This document shows positions 17,368 through 26,108 of a stretch of 64,000 nt of DNA, piece after piece. Positions within the stretch are counted from its first letter, which is position 1. Each line of letters opens with the position of its first letter. The DNA is from an uncultured delta proteobacterium (GTDB lineage: Bacteria; Myxococcota_A; Polyangia; Polyangiales; Polyangiaceae): the NCBI GenBank assembly GCA_903906315.1, contig CAIVJW010000032.1:1-64000 (forward strand). Direction: 5' to 3'. The translations under genes and the position numbers were made by a program. Below the pieces are notes generated by a model that was not told where the DNA came from, did no database searches, and saw nothing but the letters and a program-made list of their open reading frames with translations.

Positions 17368-18288
17368 TCAGCGCGCGGCGAGCGCGAGGCCCGCCGCGAG
17401 CAGCGTCGAGTACGCGAGGAGCAGGCGCGCCGTGCCCCCGAGGTGCGGGTTGAGCGCGCGGCCCTCGGCGACCGCGACCGACCGCGCGATCGACACGGCG
17501 AGCGGCGCGGAGGCGAGAGGCAGGAGCACCCAGGGCGACCGCACGAGCAAGGCCGCGAGCCCCACCGGGACCACGTACGCGACCGCGAGGAGCAGGACGT
17601 ACTCGCCGATCGCGCCGCGGCGCCCGAGGCGAACGGCGAGCGTGCGCTTGCCCGCGCGCGCGTCGGTCTCGCGGTCGCGGACGTTGTTGACGACGAGCAC
17701 GGCCGTCGCGATCGCGCCGACCCCGATCGCGGGGGGAAACGCGACGATCGGCGCCGCTCCGGTCTGGACGAAGACCGTGCCGACGACCGCGACCAGGCCG
17801 AAAAAGAGGAACACGAACGGGTCGCCGAGGCCGTGGTAGCCGAGCGGCCACGGGCCGCCCGTGTACGCGAGGGCGGCCGCGATCGAGGCGAGGCCGATGG
17901 CGATCACGGGCCAGCCGGCCACGCTCGCGAGGTAGAGGCCGGCGGGGATCGCCAGCACGATCGCGACGGCCATCGCCGCGCGCATGGCCCGCGGTGACAC
18001 GAGCCCCGCCTGCGTGACCCGCAGCGGGCCGAGCCGATCGTGCGTGTCGGCGCCCTTCTCGTGGTCGAACACGTCGTTCGCGAGGTTCGACGCGACCTGG
18101 AAGCAGAGCGCGCCCCACCCCGCCGCGATCGCGGCCATGAGGTGGACCCCGCCCGCGAGGTGCGCGACCGCGGTGCCCACGAGCACCGGCGCCACCGCGA
18201 CGGGCAGCGTCGCCGGGCGGCACGCGAGCACCCACACGGCGAGGCGCCCGGGCGGCGGCGCGGCGGCCGCGGCGTCATCGTGGCTCAC
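17368..18288 (-). CDS. menA: 1,4-Dihydroxy-2-naphthoate polyprenyltransferase (MenA)
   Basis: A 306-residue integral membrane UbiA-family prenyltransferase joining the polyprenyl chain to 1,4-dihydroxy-2-naphthoate to give demethylmenaquinone. The first Asp-rich motif is in [14 protein letters not shown], typical of MenA, and the second is [22 protein letters not shown]. About eight or nine membrane helices are evident. The GTG start at 18288 overlaps the menB stop as GTGA. The prenyl donor is presumably made by the polyprenyl synthase at 24049-25164 in the same operon. Confidence 0.94.
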   Translation of the reverse strand: MSHDDAAAAAPPPGRLAVWVLACRPATLPVAVAPVLVGTAVAHLAGGVHLMAAIAAGWGALCFQVASNLANDVFDHEKGADTHDRLGPLRVTQAGLVSPRAMRAAMAVAIVLAIPAGLYLASVAGWPVIAIGLASIAAALAYTGGPWPLGYHGLGDPFVFLFFGLVAVVGTVFVQTGAAPIVAFPPAIGVGAIATAVLVVNNVRDRETDARAGKRTLAVRLGRRGAIGEYVLLLAVAYVVPVGLAALLVRSPWVLLPLASAPLAVSIARSVAVAEGRALNPHLGGTARLLLAYSTLLAAGLALAAR

Positions 18289-19106
18289 GGCAGCCTGCGG
18301 AACTTCTTGAAGTCGGGCTTGCGCTTCTGGATGAAGGCGTCGCGCCCTTCCTTGCCCTCCTCGGTGAGGTAGAAGAGCAGCGTCGCGTCGCCCGCGAGCT
18401 GCTGCAGGCCCGCCTGCCCGTCGCAGTCCGCGTTGAGCGCGCCCTTGAGCAGCCGGATCGCCGTCGGGCTGTGCTGGAGGATCTCGCGGGCCCACTTCAC
18501 CGTCTCGGCCTCGAGATCGGCGAGCGGCACGACCGTGTTGACGAGCCCCATCTCGAGCGCCTGCTTCGCGTCGTACTGACGGCACAGAAACCAGATCTCG
18601 CGCGCCTTCTTCTGGCCGACGATGCGCGCCATGTAGCTTGCGCCGTAGCCTCCGTCGAAGCTGCCGACCTTCGGCCCCGTCTGGCCGAAGCGCGCGTTGT
18701 CGGCCGCGATCGTCAGGTCGCAGACGAGGTGCAGCACGTGGCCACCGCCGATCGCGTAGCCGGCGACCATCGCGATGACCGGCTTCGGGAGGGTGCGGAT
18801 CTGGCGCTGAAGATCGAGCACGTTCAGGCGCGGGACGCCGTCGTCGCCGACGTAGCCGCCCTCGCCACGCACGCGCTGATCGCCGCCGGAGCAAAACGCC
18901 TCGGGCCCCTCGCCCGTGAGGATCACGACGCCGATCTCCGCGTCGTCGCGAGCGTCGGCGAACGCGGCCTGCAGCTCGCGCACCGTCTTCGGCCGGAACG
19001 CGTTGCGGACCTCGGGCCGGTTGATGGTGACCTTCGCGATCCCCTCGGCCTTCTCGTAGCGGATGTCCTCGAAGCCCTGCACCGGGGCCCACGAAAGCTG
19101 GCTCAT
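18285..19106 (-). CDS. menB: 1,4-Dihydroxy-2-naphthoyl-CoA synthase (MenB)
   Basis: A 273-residue crotonase-fold enzyme that closes the ring of o-succinylbenzoyl-CoA. The oxyanion-hole segments are [14 protein letters not shown] and [13 protein letters not shown], the catalytic Asp lies in GSFDGGYGA, and the family's VNTVVPL and [14 protein letters not shown] segments are present. The ATG at 19106 gives the usual MenB length and has a GAGGAGA ribosome-binding site; an in-frame start 17 codons upstream has neither. It is 44 bases from the menD stop, the widest gap between adjacent men genes, and its own stop overlaps the menA start. Confidence 0.96.
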   Translation of the reverse strand: MSQLSWAPVQGFEDIRYEKAEGIAKVTINRPEVRNAFRPKTVRELQAAFADARDDAEIGVVILTGEGPEAFCSGGDQRVRGEGGYVGDDGVPRLNVLDLQRQIRTLPKPVIAMVAGYAIGGGHVLHLVCDLTIAADNARFGQTGPKVGSFDGGYGASYMARIVGQKKAREIWFLCRQYDAKQALEMGLVNTVVPLADLEAETVKWAREILQHSPTAIRLLKGALNADCDGQAGLQQLAGDATLLFYLTEEGKEGRDAFIQKRKPDFKKFRRLP

Positions 19107-19150
19107 GCGATCTCCTCTCGTCTCGTCTCTCGCGCTCGGAGCCTCGGCTC

Positions 19151-20935
19151 CTACCACTCTCCGCCGATCGCCTCGGTCGCGGCCGCGGCGATGGCCGCGC
19201 GGAGCGCCTCGACGCGCGCGGCCTCGGCATCGCCGACCACGGCTTCGATCAGGGTCGTCCCCGCCCTCCCCCCCCCTGCGGCCAGCGCCGCGGCGAGATC
19301 GGCAGGGCGCCTCGCGCGCGCGAACGCGACGCCGTACGCGCGCGCGAGCGCAGCCAGGTCGAGGTCTGCCGGGGTGGTGAAGAAGCGGCTCAGCGTCCCA
19401 GCCGGCACGCGACGCGCGATCGGGAGCTGGTCGAAGATGCGCCCGCCCCCGTTCTGCAGCACGACGATGACGAGCGGCACGTCGACTGCGCGCGCCGCCG
19501 CGAGCCCCGAGGCGTCGTGCGCGAAGCTCAGGTCGCCGACGAGCAGCCCGACCGGTCGCCCGCTCGCCGCCGCCGCCCCCGCGGCCCCGGACACGAGGCC
19601 GTCGATGCCGCTCGCGCCGCGCTGCGAGAGCACCGGCAACGCGCGCCCGCCCGCGCGGCAGTACGTGTCGAGGTGCCTGACCGCCAAGCTATTTCCGACC
19701 GCGAGCAGCGCCCCCTCCGGCATCGACTCGACGAGGCAGCGCGTCGCGCGCCCCTCGCCGAGCGCGTCGCCCTCGGTCGTTCGGTCGACGAGCGGCGACG
19801 CTACCGCATCGAGCCGCGCCCACTCCATCGCGTACGGCGACGGGCGAACGCGGTCGGCCAGGCGCGAGGCGAGCGCGCGGACGAAGATCGCGGGATCGAC
19901 CTGCACGACGCCGCGCGCCGATCCGTCCGGGTCGGGGAACCCGCTCGGCGCCACCACCCACCGCGGCACGTCGCGCAGCTCCGCGAGCGCGCCGGCCCAC
20001 GCCGACGAGGTCGCGGGCGCGCCGAGCTCGATCACGAGGTCCGGCGCGAGGCGCGCGCGGACCGCCGGCGCGCGCAGCAGGGCATCGAACGACGAGCACA
20101 CGACCGCGCCGGGCGAAGCCGGGCCGAAGCGGACCTGGCTCGTGGCCTCGGCGAGCACCGGGAAGGCGGCCTTGCGCGACAGCTCGCCGACGGCGGCGCG
20201 CAGGCCGTCCTCGCGCGCCGGGCTCGGACCGCACACGAGGAGGCCGCGCGAGGTGGCGGCGACGCGCGCCGCGAGCTCCGCGACGAAGCCGGGATCCGGC
20301 TCGATCCGCCCGGCGACGACGCGAGGCGACCCGCGCGCGACGATCGCCTCGACGTCCGCGCTCCACGGCTCGGAGTCCGGTGCGTCCACCGGCTCGAGCG
20401 GCTTGCGGAAGCGGACGTTCACGTGGACGGGCCCGGGCCGCGCCCCCGTCGCCGCCGCGACCGCCTGCGCCGCGACCCGCGCGATCGCGCGCAGCGCCTC
20501 GGGCGTGGGATCCGGCTGGCCGACGTCGGCTGCGTACCGCACGAACCCGCCGAAGAGGCGGCTCTGATCGATCGTCTGCGACGCGCCGCAGTCGTGCGCC
20601 TCCCACGGGCGATCGGCGGTGATCACCACGATCGGGATCCCCGCCGCATCGGCCTCGACGACGGCGGGCAGGTAGTGCGCGGCCGCCGTGCCCGACGTGC
20701 ACACGAGCACGCTCGGTCGCCCCGTCGCGCGCGCCTGACCGAGCGCGAAGAACGCGGCCGATCGTTCGTCGAGGACCACGTGGGCGCGGATCCCCGGGTC
20801 GTCCGCGATCGCGATCACGAGCGGCGTCGAGCGCGATCCGGGGCTCACGACGACGTCGACGACCCCGCTCGTCGCGAGCCCGCGCAAGAGCACGCGCGCC
20901 CACGCGAGGTGAAGGTTCGTCGGTGCGCCGCTCAC
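19151..20935 (-). CDS. menD: SEPHCHC synthase (MenD)
   Basis: A 594-residue thiamine-diphosphate enzyme condensing isochorismate with 2-oxoglutarate, the first committed menaquinone step. The N-terminal domain has SPGSRSTPL and [12 protein letters not shown] (the Glu that activates ThDP), followed by [14 protein letters not shown] and ITADRPWE, all typical of MenD. The ThDP-binding [12 protein letters not shown] and [13 protein letters not shown] segments lie near residues 450-500. The GTG start at 20935 overlaps the menF stop (GTGA), so MenF and MenD, which share isochorismate, are coupled. Confidence 0.96.
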   Translation of the reverse strand: MSGAPTNLHLAWARVLLRGLATSGVVDVVVSPGSRSTPLVIAIADDPGIRAHVVLDERSAAFFALGQARATGRPSVLVCTSGTAAAHYLPAVVEADAAGIPIVVITADRPWEAHDCGASQTIDQSRLFGGFVRYAADVGQPDPTPEALRAIARVAAQAVAAATGARPGPVHVNVRFRKPLEPVDAPDSEPWSADVEAIVARGSPRVVAGRIEPDPGFVAELAARVAATSRGLLVCGPSPAREDGLRAAVGELSRKAAFPVLAEATSQVRFGPASPGAVVCSSFDALLRAPAVRARLAPDLVIELGAPATSSAWAGALAELRDVPRWVVAPSGFPDPDGSARGVVQVDPAIFVRALASRLADRVRPSPYAMEWARLDAVASPLVDRTTEGDALGEGRATRCLVESMPEGALLAVGNSLAVRHLDTYCRAGGRALPVLSQRGASGIDGLVSGAAGAAAASGRPVGLLVGDLSFAHDASGLAAARAVDVPLVIVVLQNGGGRIFDQLPIARRVPAGTLSRFFTTPADLDLAALARAYGVAFARARRPADLAAALAAGGGRAGTTLIEAVVGDAEAARVEALRAAIAAAATEAIGGEW

Positions 20936-22335
20936 GACCCGGCCCCCAGCGCCGCGACCATCGGGCGGAGCTTCGCGCGCACCTCGGCCAGCTCGAGCTC
21001 CGGCACCGAGCCGAGCACGATGCCCGCGCCCGCGTAGAGGTCCGCGTGATCGCGCGAGCACAGCGCCGCGCGGATCCCCACCGAGAACGCGCCGTCGCCC
21101 GCCGCGTCGAACCAGCCGACCGCCCCCGTGTACCAGCCCCGATCGTGCCGCTCGCTCCGCGCGAGCCACGCCAGCGCCTCCGCGCGCGGCACGCCGCCGA
21201 CCGCGGGCGTCGGGTGGAGCGCGGCGACGAGGTCGAGCACGTGCCCGCCCGGCCCCCGCTCGGCGCGCACGGGCGTCCACAGGTGGTGGACGTTCGTCAG
21301 CGTTCGCACGCGAGGATCGACCGCAGCCTCCACGCCGACGCACGTCCGCGCGAGCGCCGCGCAGACCGCGCGCACGACGAGATCGTGCTCGGCCCGCTCC
21401 TTCGCGCTCGCGAGGAGCGCCGCGGCGCGCGCGTCGTCGTCGCCCGGGCGCGCGCCTCGACCGATCGTGCCGGCAAGCGCGTCCGCCTCGACGACGCGCC
21501 CGCGCAGCGAGACGAGCCGCTCGGGCGACGCCCCCACGAAGACGCGCCCGTCACGCTCCACCGCGAACCTCGCGCAGTCCGGGTACGCCCGACCGAGCCG
21601 CCCGATCACGGCCGCCAGATCGATCGGCCGATCGAGCGCCACGCGCGTGTGCAGAGAGAGCGCCGCCTTCACGAGATCCCCGGCCTGTATTCGCGCGACG
21701 AGCTCGGCGCAGCGCGCGAGGAACTCCGCCTCGTCGGTCGCGCACGAGACCGCCTCCGCGCGCGCGCCGGTCGCAACCCTGGGCCGATCGTCCGCCCCCG
21801 CAGCGGCCGCCGCCTCGACCGCGTCCGCGAAGGCCGCGGCCTCGCCCTGCAACGCCTCCGCGGCCCGCGACCCCGCCGGGCCCGCGAGGCGCACGAACGC
21901 CCTCACTCCGTCGGTGAAGTAGAGCGCGCGCGGCATCGTGAAGCTCGCGTCGGCGAAGCCCGTCCACGGGGCCGCGCGGGCGGCGGTCGGCGCGAATGCG
22001 AGCCCGCCGAAGAGGCGCGGAGCGGGGGCCCGATCGGCTCCGACCGCGCGCACCTCGGTCACCCCGTCGAAGACGCGGTCAGCGCGCGCGCGCAGGTCCT
22101 CGAAGCGCCCCTCGCCGCGCGCATCGACGCGCACCGCCGCGCCGAACCCCACGAACGCAGAGCGCCCATCGCCCTCGTCCGCGTCCCACACGGTGACCGG
22201 CCCCGCCCCGCCGAGGCGCAGCGCGACCTCGGGCGACACGACCGCCGCGGGGCGCGTCACGACGACGATCGCCTCGACCGCCGGCCGCGACGCGGGCCCG
22301 GGCCCCGCCTCGAACGCCACGCCCGAGAGGCTCAC
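20932..22335 (-). CDS. menF: Isochorismate synthase (MenF)
   Basis: A 467-residue chorismate-binding enzyme turning chorismate into isochorismate. The C-terminal 270 residues carry the family blocks: the ALSLHTRVAL strand after the LVKAALS Lys, VGASPERLVS, LAGTIGRG, the EHDLVV metal site, LTNVHHLWTPV, LHPTPAVGG and DRGWYTGAVGW. The N-terminal half is Ala-rich and variable, as usual. The GTG start at 22335 overlaps the menG stop. Salicylate or anthranilate synthases share the fold, but the men operon context decides. Confidence 0.94.
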   Translation of the reverse strand: MSLSGVAFEAGPGPASRPAVEAIVVVTRPAAVVSPEVALRLGGAGPVTVWDADEGDGRSAFVGFGAAVRVDARGEGRFEDLRARADRVFDGVTEVRAVGADRAPAPRLFGGLAFAPTAARAAPWTGFADASFTMPRALYFTDGVRAFVRLAGPAGSRAAEALQGEAAAFADAVEAAAAAGADDRPRVATGARAEAVSCATDEAEFLARCAELVARIQAGDLVKAALSLHTRVALDRPIDLAAVIGRLGRAYPDCARFAVERDGRVFVGASPERLVSLRGRVVEADALAGTIGRGARPGDDDARAAALLASAKERAEHDLVVRAVCAALARTCVGVEAAVDPRVRTLTNVHHLWTPVRAERGPGGHVLDLVAALHPTPAVGGVPRAEALAWLARSERHDRGWYTGAVGWFDAAGDGAFSVGIRAALCSRDHADLYAGAGIVLGSVPELELAEVRAKLRPMVAALGAGS

Positions 22336-23066
22336 GTGCCTTCCGCTCGCGCCGGCTCGGCGACGTAGAGGTTGGCCGCGCCGAACGCGAACGGCACGAT
22401 CTCGACCACGCGCAGCCCGGAGCCCGCCATCACGGCGCCGAACTCCTCGGCGGGCGGAAACGCCGCGATGGACCGCTGGAGGTAGCCGTACTCCGCGGCG
22501 CCCGATAGCGCCGCGCCCACGCGCGGCACCACGACGTGCACGTGGAAGCGCGCGAGCGCCCCGAAGAAGCCCGATCGAGGCTCGCCGAGCTCGAGGATCG
22601 CCACGCGCCCGCCGCGCCGGGTGACGCGCGCGATCTCGGCGAGCGCGCGCGGCCGGTCGGGCACGTTGCGGATCCCGAACGCCATGCTCACCGCGTCGAA
22701 GCTCGCGTCCTCGAGCGGCAGCCGCTCGGCGTCGCCGAGCACGAACCGCACGCGAGAGTCGAGCCCGAACGCGCGCGCCTTCGCCTCCGCCCGCACGAGC
22801 ATCTCGCGCGACGGATCGAGCCCGACGAGCGTCACCTCGGGGTGCTTGCGCGCGACCTGAAACGCGAGGTCCCCCGTTCCCGTGGCGAGGTCGAGCACGC
22901 GCGCCCCCGACCCGAGGCGCAGCTCGCGCACGGCCCTGCGGCGCCACGCCTGATCCAGGCCGAGCGACAGGATCCGGTTGAGGAGATCGTAGCGGTGCGC
23001 GATGAGGTCGAACATCTCGCCGCTGCCCGCGCGCGGCGCGCCCGTCGGATCGGTCGTCGCGCTCAT
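22332..23066 (-). CDS. menG: Demethylmenaquinone methyltransferase (MenG/UbiE)
   Basis: A 244-residue SAM-dependent methyltransferase for the last step to menaquinone. It begins with the family signature MFDLIAHRYDLLNRILSLG, has the SAM motif VLDLATGTGDLAFQVA, an acidic post-I motif (LVGLDPSREML), and SMAFGIRNVPDRPRALAEIARV, which is diagnostic for UbiE/MenG. The region AAEYGYLQRSIAAFPP also fits. The ATG at 23066 overlaps the stop of the DAHP synthase gene (ATGA). As only menaquinone genes surround it, a ubiquinone role is unlikely. Confidence 0.95.
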   Translation of the reverse strand: MSATTDPTGAPRAGSGEMFDLIAHRYDLLNRILSLGLDQAWRRRAVRELRLGSGARVLDLATGTGDLAFQVARKHPEVTLVGLDPSREMLVRAEAKARAFGLDSRVRFVLGDAERLPLEDASFDAVSMAFGIRNVPDRPRALAEIARVTRRGGRVAILELGEPRSGFFGALARFHVHVVVPRVGAALSGAAEYGYLQRSIAAFPPAEEFGAVMAGSGLRVVEIVPFAFGAANLYVAEPARAEGT

Positions 23067-24046
23067 CGGCCGCCCCCCGTGATCTCGGCGGCGAGGCGCG
23101 CGAGATCCACCATCGGCAGCGCCTGCGGCCCGTCGCTCAGCGCGCTCGCCGGGTCGTCGTGCACCTCGACCATCACGCCCGCCGCGCCCGCCGCGATCCC
23201 GGCGCGCGCGAGCGGCGCCACGAGGTCGCGGCGCCCCGCGCCGTGCGACGGGTCGACGACGACGGGCGCGCGGTGAACGTGCGCGAGCAGCGCCACGGCG
23301 CCGAGATCGAGCAGGTTGCGCGTCGACTCGTCGAACCCGCGCACTCCGCGCTCGCAGAAGACGACCGCCGCGGCGCCGCTCGCGAGCAGGTGCTCGCCTG
23401 CGAGCAACCACTCCTCGATCGTCGCCGCCATCCCCCGCTTGAGCAGCGCCGCGCGCCCCGTCTGCCCGACCGCGCGCAAGAGCGCGAAGTTTTGCATGTT
23501 GCGCGATCCGATCTGGACGAGGTGCGCGTGCTCCGCGACGACGGGCACGTCCGCCTCGCTCATCACCTCGGTCACGACCCTGAGGCCGGCCGCGTCGGCC
23601 GCGCGCCGCATCCAGCCGAGCGCGATCTCGCCGTGCCCGTGGAAGGCGTACGGGCTCGTGCGCGGCTTGAACGCGCCCCCGCGGAGGAACGCCACGCCGA
23701 TCGCCGCGAGCTCGGCGGCGACCCCGCGCGCGTGCGCCTCGGACTCGATGCTGCACGGCCCGCAGAGGAGGACCTTCCGATCGGCCCCGAAGCGCACGCC
23801 CGCGATGTCGACGGTCGGCCCCTGCCGATCGACGAGCGGCCACGCCGGCGTGGACGACGTGACCCCGATCACGCCCTCCACGCGCGCGAGCTCGTCCGGG
23901 TCGACCGCGGCCGAGCACGGAGCGATGACGTAGTGCGCGACCCGACCGCTGCGATCACGCTCGACCCGCGCGACCCACAGGCCCCGCGCGACAATCTCGC
24001 GCAGGACGCGGGACGGGTCGGCGTCACTCTTCAACGAGACGATCAT
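23063..24046 (-). CDS. aroF: 3-Deoxy-7-phosphoheptulonate (DAHP) synthase
   Basis: A 327-residue type I-beta (KDO8P-like) DAHP synthase condensing phosphoenolpyruvate and erythrose 4-phosphate at the entry of the shikimate pathway. An N-terminal regulatory-like domain (residues 1-90, starting MIVSLK) precedes the barrel with LLCGPCSIES, FLRGGAFKPRTSPYAFHG, TEVMSEADV, QIGSRNMQNF, LLKRGMAATIEEWL, CERGVRGF, VVDPSHGAGRR and MVEVHDDPASALSDG. The ATG at 24046 matches the family N-terminus. A GTG two codons upstream (24052) would overlap the previous stop as GTGA and is an alternative. Its place in the operon suggests it feeds chorismate to MenF. Confidence 0.94.
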   Translation of the reverse strand: MIVSLKSDADPSRVLREIVARGLWVARVERDRSGRVAHYVIAPCSAAVDPDELARVEGVIGVTSSTPAWPLVDRQGPTVDIAGVRFGADRKVLLCGPCSIESEAHARGVAAELAAIGVAFLRGGAFKPRTSPYAFHGHGEIALGWMRRAADAAGLRVVTEVMSEADVPVVAEHAHLVQIGSRNMQNFALLRAVGQTGRAALLKRGMAATIEEWLLAGEHLLASGAAAVVFCERGVRGFDESTRNLLDLGAVALLAHVHRAPVVVDPSHGAGRRDLVAPLARAGIAAGAAGVMVEVHDDPASALSDGPQALPMVDLARLAAEITGGGR

Positions 24047-24048
24047 CG

Positions 24049-25164
24049 TCACTTGCTCCGGTGCAGGGTGGCGACCGCGACGCTCTCGAGCGCCGACCGT
24101 GCGCGCCCCGGCGGCACGGCGTCGAGCGACCGGATCGCGGCGCCGCAGAGCTCCTCCGCCGTCGCGAGGCACTGCGCGACGACAGCAGGAGCGGACGCCG
24201 CCGCCGCGAGCCGCGCGATCACGGCGTCGCTGATCTCGGCGTCGGGCGCGACGTGGTCGTCGAGCAGGCGCCGCACGGACGGGTCGCGCTCGGCCGCGAC
24301 GATGAGCGGGTACGTCATCTTGCCCTCGCGCAGATCGCAGAGGACGCTCTTGCCGGTGACGTCCGAGTCGCCAGCGACGTCCAGCACGTCATCGACGACC
24401 TGGAACGCCACGCCGAGATCGCTGCCGAACGCCTCGAGCGCGTCGCACGCGCGACCGTCGACGCCGCCGGCCCGCGCGCCCGCAAACATCGCCCAACGGA
24501 AAAGCGACGCCGTCTTGCCGCGGGCGACCTCGAAGTACTCGTCGCGGCTGGTGCCGGCGCGCCCGCGCCTCGCGAGCTGGAGGGCCTCGGCCACGACCAG
24601 CTCCTTGATGACGCCGAGCATCCGGTCGAGGACGTCGGGGAGCCCCGCCGCACGGATCCGCCCGAGCGCCTCGACGAGCAGCCAGTCGCCGCCGAAGATC
24701 GAGGCCGCGTTGCCGTAGACGATGCGCGCCGCGTCCACGCCTCGCCGCTTCTCTCCGAGATCGACGACGTCGTCGTGCAGCAGCGTCGCCGCGTGCACGA
24801 GCTCGACCGCGATCGCGAGCTCGCGCGCGGCGGGCGTGAAGCCCACGCCCGTTCGCGCCGCGAGCGCCACGCACAGCGGCCGCAGCCGCTTGCCGCCGAC
24901 CGCGAGCAGGTGCTGCGCGCTGCGGTGCGCCAGCGATTCGCCGGCGCCGGTCGTGGCGAGCGCCCCCTCGATTTCGTCGAGATCGCTGCCGAGGAACGCC
25001 CGCATCTCGCCGAGCCGCTCGGCCGTCGCGTCGAGCCCGCGGACGCCGCAGCCGGACTCGAGGCTGCCGAGCACGTCCCGCGCGGCGATCGCGCGCGCCG
25101 CGGGGTGCGGGGCGTACGCGCCGTGCGGATCGAGGAGCTCGGTGGAACCGACCAGGATGCTCAT
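24049..25164 (-). CDS. Long-chain polyprenyl diphosphate synthase
   Basis: A 371-residue trans-prenyltransferase (IspB/HepT type) adding isopentenyl units to make the menaquinone side chain. Motifs: GGKRLRP for diphosphate binding, first Asp-rich motif LLHDDVVD (from Asp131), GNAASIFGGDWLL, and the second Asp-rich motif QVVDDVLD (from Asp258) followed by GKSVLCDLREGKMTYPLI. The residues before the first motif are small or Val, consistent with a long product, but the chain length cannot be stated. The N-terminus has about 45 extra residues. The ATG at 25164 has a GGAGG site. It leads the biosynthetic genes, 88 bases behind the GbsR-type regulator. Confidence 0.93.
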   Translation of the reverse strand: MSILVGSTELLDPHGAYAPHPAARAIAARDVLGSLESGCGVRGLDATAERLGEMRAFLGSDLDEIEGALATTGAGESLAHRSAQHLLAVGGKRLRPLCVALAARTGVGFTPAARELAIAVELVHAATLLHDDVVDLGEKRRGVDAARIVYGNAASIFGGDWLLVEALGRIRAAGLPDVLDRMLGVIKELVVAEALQLARRGRAGTSRDEYFEVARGKTASLFRWAMFAGARAGGVDGRACDALEAFGSDLGVAFQVVDDVLDVAGDSDVTGKSVLCDLREGKMTYPLIVAAERDPSVRRLLDDHVAPDAEISDAVIARLAAAASAPAVVAQCLATAEELCGAAIRSLDAVPPGRARSALESVAVATLHRSK

Positions 25165-25252
25165 TCGAAGGGACCTCCGGAGACGAGCGCGCCCGTCCGC
25201 GCCGCGAGGCGACGCGCCGGATCACGCCGAGAGAGAACGCCGAGGAAGCGGG

Positions 25253-25804
25253 TCAGGCCTTGCGCCGCTGCACGGAGCGGAGCGGGAAGCTCACGAGATC
25301 ACCGAAGCGCGTGAAGTCCACGCGCCGCGACTTGATGAAGCCGTCGAGGGCCGTCTGGGCCACGAGCACGAACGCGAGCAGGCGGTTGGCGCGGTCGAGG
25401 GCCACGACCGCCTCCGCGCCGCGCGCGCGCCCGAGGATGGCAGCGGCCTCCTCGAGGCGCTGCCGGACCGAGCCGGCGAGCAGCCGCTCGCGCTCGTCGA
25501 AGACCTTGGAGATCATCTTCCAGAAGTCCGTCTCGGCCTCGAAGAACTCGCGTCGCTCGCCCGGCCGCCACACGCGCCGGACGACGCCCCAGCGCTGCAG
25601 CTCCGTCAACGCCATGCTGACCGCGCCGGCGGACATCTGCAGGCGCTCGCCGATGTCGGCCGCGGGCGTGGGGGTCGCGCCGAGGAAGAGCACCGTCCAC
25701 ACCCGGCCGAGGACCTTGCGGAAGCCCCAGTGCTCGATGATGTCGCCGATGGCATCGGCGGCGAGCAGCTCCGCGCGGAGGATGTCGGGGGAGGGCGAGG
25801 TCAT
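25253..25804 (-). CDS. GbsR/MarR-type transcriptional regulator, 183 aa
   Basis: A winged-helix regulator resembling the GbsR branch of the MarR family. The DNA-binding part is around residues 22-85: GFRKVLGRVWTVLFLG, then TPAADIGERLQMSAGAVSMALTELQRWGVVRRVW, in which SAGAVSMALTEL is the recognition helix, with the wing at RPGERREFF. The C-terminal half is helical, probably a dimerisation and sensing domain. It is transcribed towards the menaquinone operon (88-base gap), so it may be co-transcribed with it. Two palindromes sit in its own promoter, which suggests autoregulation. Ligand unknown. Confidence 0.85.
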   Translation of the reverse strand: MTSPSPDILRAELLAADAIGDIIEHWGFRKVLGRVWTVLFLGATPTPAADIGERLQMSAGAVSMALTELQRWGVVRRVWRPGERREFFEAETDFWKMISKVFDERERLLAGSVRQRLEEAAAILGRARGAEAVVALDRANRLLAFVLVAQTALDGFIKSRRVDFTRFGDLVSFPLRSVQRRKA

Positions 25805-25824
25805 GGCGAACGCGGACGCTTGAA

Positions 25825-25844
25825 GTTTCAGAACCTTCTGAAAC
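25825..25844. promoter_or_regulatory. Inverted repeat, probable repressor operator
   Basis: A perfect 9-bp inverted repeat: GTTTCAGAA (25825-25833) and TTCTGAAAC (25836-25844), separated by CC. It begins 21 bases before the regulator's ATG (25804) and overlaps the predicted -10 and start of transcription. Its AT-rich arms stand out in this genome. This is the expected place and shape for an autoregulatory MarR/GbsR dimer site. Confidence 0.75.
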
Positions 25845-25871
25845 CTTGTGCCGAGAACTCGGCAGTGTCAA
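25843..25871 (-). promoter_or_regulatory. Predicted promoter of the regulator, with palindromic spacer
   Basis: On the minus strand a perfect -35 TTGACA (25871-25866) is followed by a 17-base spacer and a weak -10 (CAAGGT, 25848-25843). The spacer contains a second perfect palindrome, TGCCGAG (25849-25855) and CTCGGCA (25858-25864) around AA. A weak -10 with a palindromic spacer suggests tight control, possibly by a second factor, since this repeat differs from the one at 25825-25844. Confidence 0.6.
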
Positions 25872-26108
25872 GCGCGAGGGACGAGTTTTCTGCGGCGTGC
25901 GCACCGCGTGCGGCGGCGTGCGCCGCGGCGACCGCGGGCCGGCCCCGTCGTCGCGACGCCGCGCGCGGAGGCTCTCGACGACCTCGACCCGGGCTCGCGA
26001 GAGTCGGGATATTCCCTGCGCCGGAGCCTCGCGCCGCAGGCTGCTCGGCCGAGTCACCCGGGCTACTTTCCAAGGCGGCCCCGCGAGGCGTACGATCACC
26101 GCAGTTTT

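Larger units (their letters stand above)
25805..26108. other. Divergent intergenic region with operators
   Basis: A 304-base gap between the regulator (minus) and the metallophosphatase (plus). The left third is less GC-rich and holds the promoter and both palindromes described separately. The right two thirds are GC-rich, with no further clear motif and no obvious promoter for the phosphatase gene. Confidence 0.6.
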
